In this document: positions 63,011 to 64,000 of the stretch, piece by piece | Layout of the letters: each line of letters starts with the position of its first letter | Numbering within the stretch: position 1 is the stretch's first letter | Assembly: GCA_038400315.1 (NCBI GenBank) | Contig: CP151667.1 | Span: forward strand, 5,219,174-5,283,173 | Direction: 5' to 3' | DNA: 64,000 nt | Origin: Isosphaeraceae bacterium EP7 | GTDB taxonomy: Bacteria; Planctomycetota; Planctomycetia; Isosphaerales; Isosphaeraceae | The notes under the pieces: model-generated | Told to the model about the DNA's origin: nothing | Seen by the model: only the letters and a program-made list of their open reading frames with translations | Databases searched by the model: none | Made by a program: the position numbers and the translations under genes

Positions 63011-64000
63011 ATGACGGCGACGATCCTGATTCTGGTTACCTGCGTGTCGGCCTACCCGGCGGAGGACCGAGACTTACCGAAGCCGGAAGCCAGCCGCGCC
63101 GCCGTCGCGAAGGCTTTGCCCCTGCTCCTGAGGAGCACGGGGCAGTACCCGGAGAGCCGCGACTGCTTCTCGTGTCACCATCAGGCAGTCCCGGTCCTCG
63201 CCCTCGTGACGGCGAAGGGGCATGGCTTCGTCGTTCCGGATGGGGCAATCGAGGATCCGGTGGAGCTTACCGAGACTGACCTTCGCGGCGCAATGGACAG
63301 CTACCGCAAGGGAAACGGTCAGGGAGGCGGCGTCACCAGGGCGGGATATGCCCTGCTCACCATGGAGGTCGGCGGCAAGGCGGCCGGCGAGTTAACCGAC
63401 ACCGTGGCCGGATACTTGCTGCAGAAGGACGAATCCCGCGATCACTGGCGGGGCTCGTCGGACCGCCCGCCGTCGGAGGCGAGCGATTTCACCGCGACCT
63501 ACCTCGCCCTCCGCGCCCTGGCGGCTTACGGCAAGGAGAGCCAGAAAGATCGGATTGAAGCCCGCGTGAGCAAGGCGAGGCGATGGTTGGAAGCGACCGC
63601 TCCGAAGGACACGGAGGACCGGGTGTTCCGCCTGATGGCGATGAAAGCGGCCTCCTCTCCGGAAGAACTCATCCGGAAGGCGGCCGACGATCTGCTCGCG
63701 ACCCGGCGCGACGACGGGGGTTGGTCGCAACTCGACGGCGGCTCCTCGGACGCCTACGCGACGGGCTCGGCCCTCGTCGCACTCCAGTGGTCGGGGCGGC
63801 TGGCGACGGATAGTCCAGAATATCGGGGCGGGTTGGCATTCCTTATTGCCGACCAACGCGCGGACGGGTCGTGGTTCGTCGTCTCGCGAAGCAAGCCATT
63901 CCAACCCTACTTTGAAAGCGGGTTCCCCTATGGAAAGGATCAATTTATCTCGATGGCGGCGACCTCATGGGCGGTCACGGCGTTATCGCTTGCATGCTCG
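63011..64000 (+). CDS. Squalene-cyclase-fold protein with a CxxCH motif (5' part)
   Basis: Open from ATG 63011 to the window edge, 330 codons. A short signal-like opening (TATILILVTCVSAYPA) is followed by DCFSCHHQAVPVLAL, where C52, C55 and H56 form a single heme-c attachment motif. The rest shows prenyltransferase/squalene-oxidase repeats: TRAGYALLTMEVGGK, FTATYLALRALAAYG, ADDLLATRRDDGGWSQLDGG, GLAFLIADQRADGSWFVVSR. The QRADGSW-type QW motifs are typical of this alpha/alpha toroid. Cyclase catalytic DxDD is not seen so far. The 3' end lies outside. Confidence 0.8.
   Translation, partial: MTATILILVTCVSAYPAEDRDLPKPEASRAAVAKALPLLLRSTGQYPESRDCFSCHHQAVPVLALVTAKGHGFVVPDGAIEDPVELTETDLRGAMDSYRKGNGQGGGVTRAGYALLTMEVGGKAAGELTDTVAGYLLQKDESRDHWRGSSDRPPSEASDFTATYLALRALAAYGKESQKDRIEARVSKARRWLEATAPKDTEDRVFRLMAMKAASSPEELIRKAADDLLATRRDDGGWSQLDGGSSDAYATGSALVALQWSGRLATDSPEYRGGLAFLIADQRADGSWFVVSRSKPFQPYFESGFPYGKDQFISMAATSWAVTALSLACS

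Overview
The window is high-GC bacterial DNA that reads as a planctomycete chromosome, most likely from the Isosphaera/Singulisphaera group. This placement is an inference from gene content. It rests on a Planctomycetes/Verrucomicrobia/Chlamydiae-type small basic protein gene (9889-10080), an exported SGNH hydrolase with the planctomycete N-terminal LENLETREL motif, a very large TPR-plus-secretin protein, planctomycete-style unknown proteins such as the one at 51974, and CxxCH proteins fused to propeller or toroid domains. No taxonomic search could be run.

Layout. 1-10.3 kb is mostly core genes: the end of rsfS, argS, an exported beta-propeller/cytochrome c protein, then a leftward cluster pyrF - [2Fe-2S] ferredoxin - panC - panD - lgt, an FKBP lipoprotein, a ZIP metal transporter and the small basic protein. 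10.3-21.9 kb holds a 1394-residue secretin-like protein, a DUF1570 putative protease, a TMEM175-like channel, a KGG-repeat stress protein with a second, decayed KGG unit after its stop, an M28 peptidase, Maf, and an XdhC/MobA-like pair for molybdenum-enzyme maturation. 22-28 kb is a four-gene ABC-2 export operon.

A tRNA-Gln(CUG) at 29.08 kb marks the edge of a mobile island (about 29.1-35.9 kb). It carries a tyrosine integrase broken by one TGA, an excisionase-like HTH gene, several unknown genes, about 1 kb of hairpin-rich non-coding DNA, a HigBA-type toxin-antitoxin module whose toxin has a TGA at codon 8, and an IS630 element.

36.2-43.9 kb is the most interesting functional unit: four leftward, tightly coupled genes encoding SWIM zinc finger + DUF5691, a MoxR-type AAA+ ATPase, DUF5682 and a VWA protein. 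They match in kind the uncharacterised Escherichia coli yehQ/yehL/yehM/yehP set.

44-55.3 kb is accessory and decaying. It has a second IS630 with an A8 slippery run, a full and an internally deleted copy of one IS5-like element, a broken IS701/IS4-like transposase, two other broken genes, and small cargo genes including a Syd-like protein. 55.4-64 kb has an HME-type RND pump without visible partners, an IS701 remnant, a large exported alpha/alpha-toroid-like protein, a membrane protein, and the start of a squalene-cyclase-fold protein with a heme-c motif.

At least five protein genes in 29-55.3 kb carry an in-frame stop or frameshift, so the region looks like a landing zone in which cargo decays after insertion.
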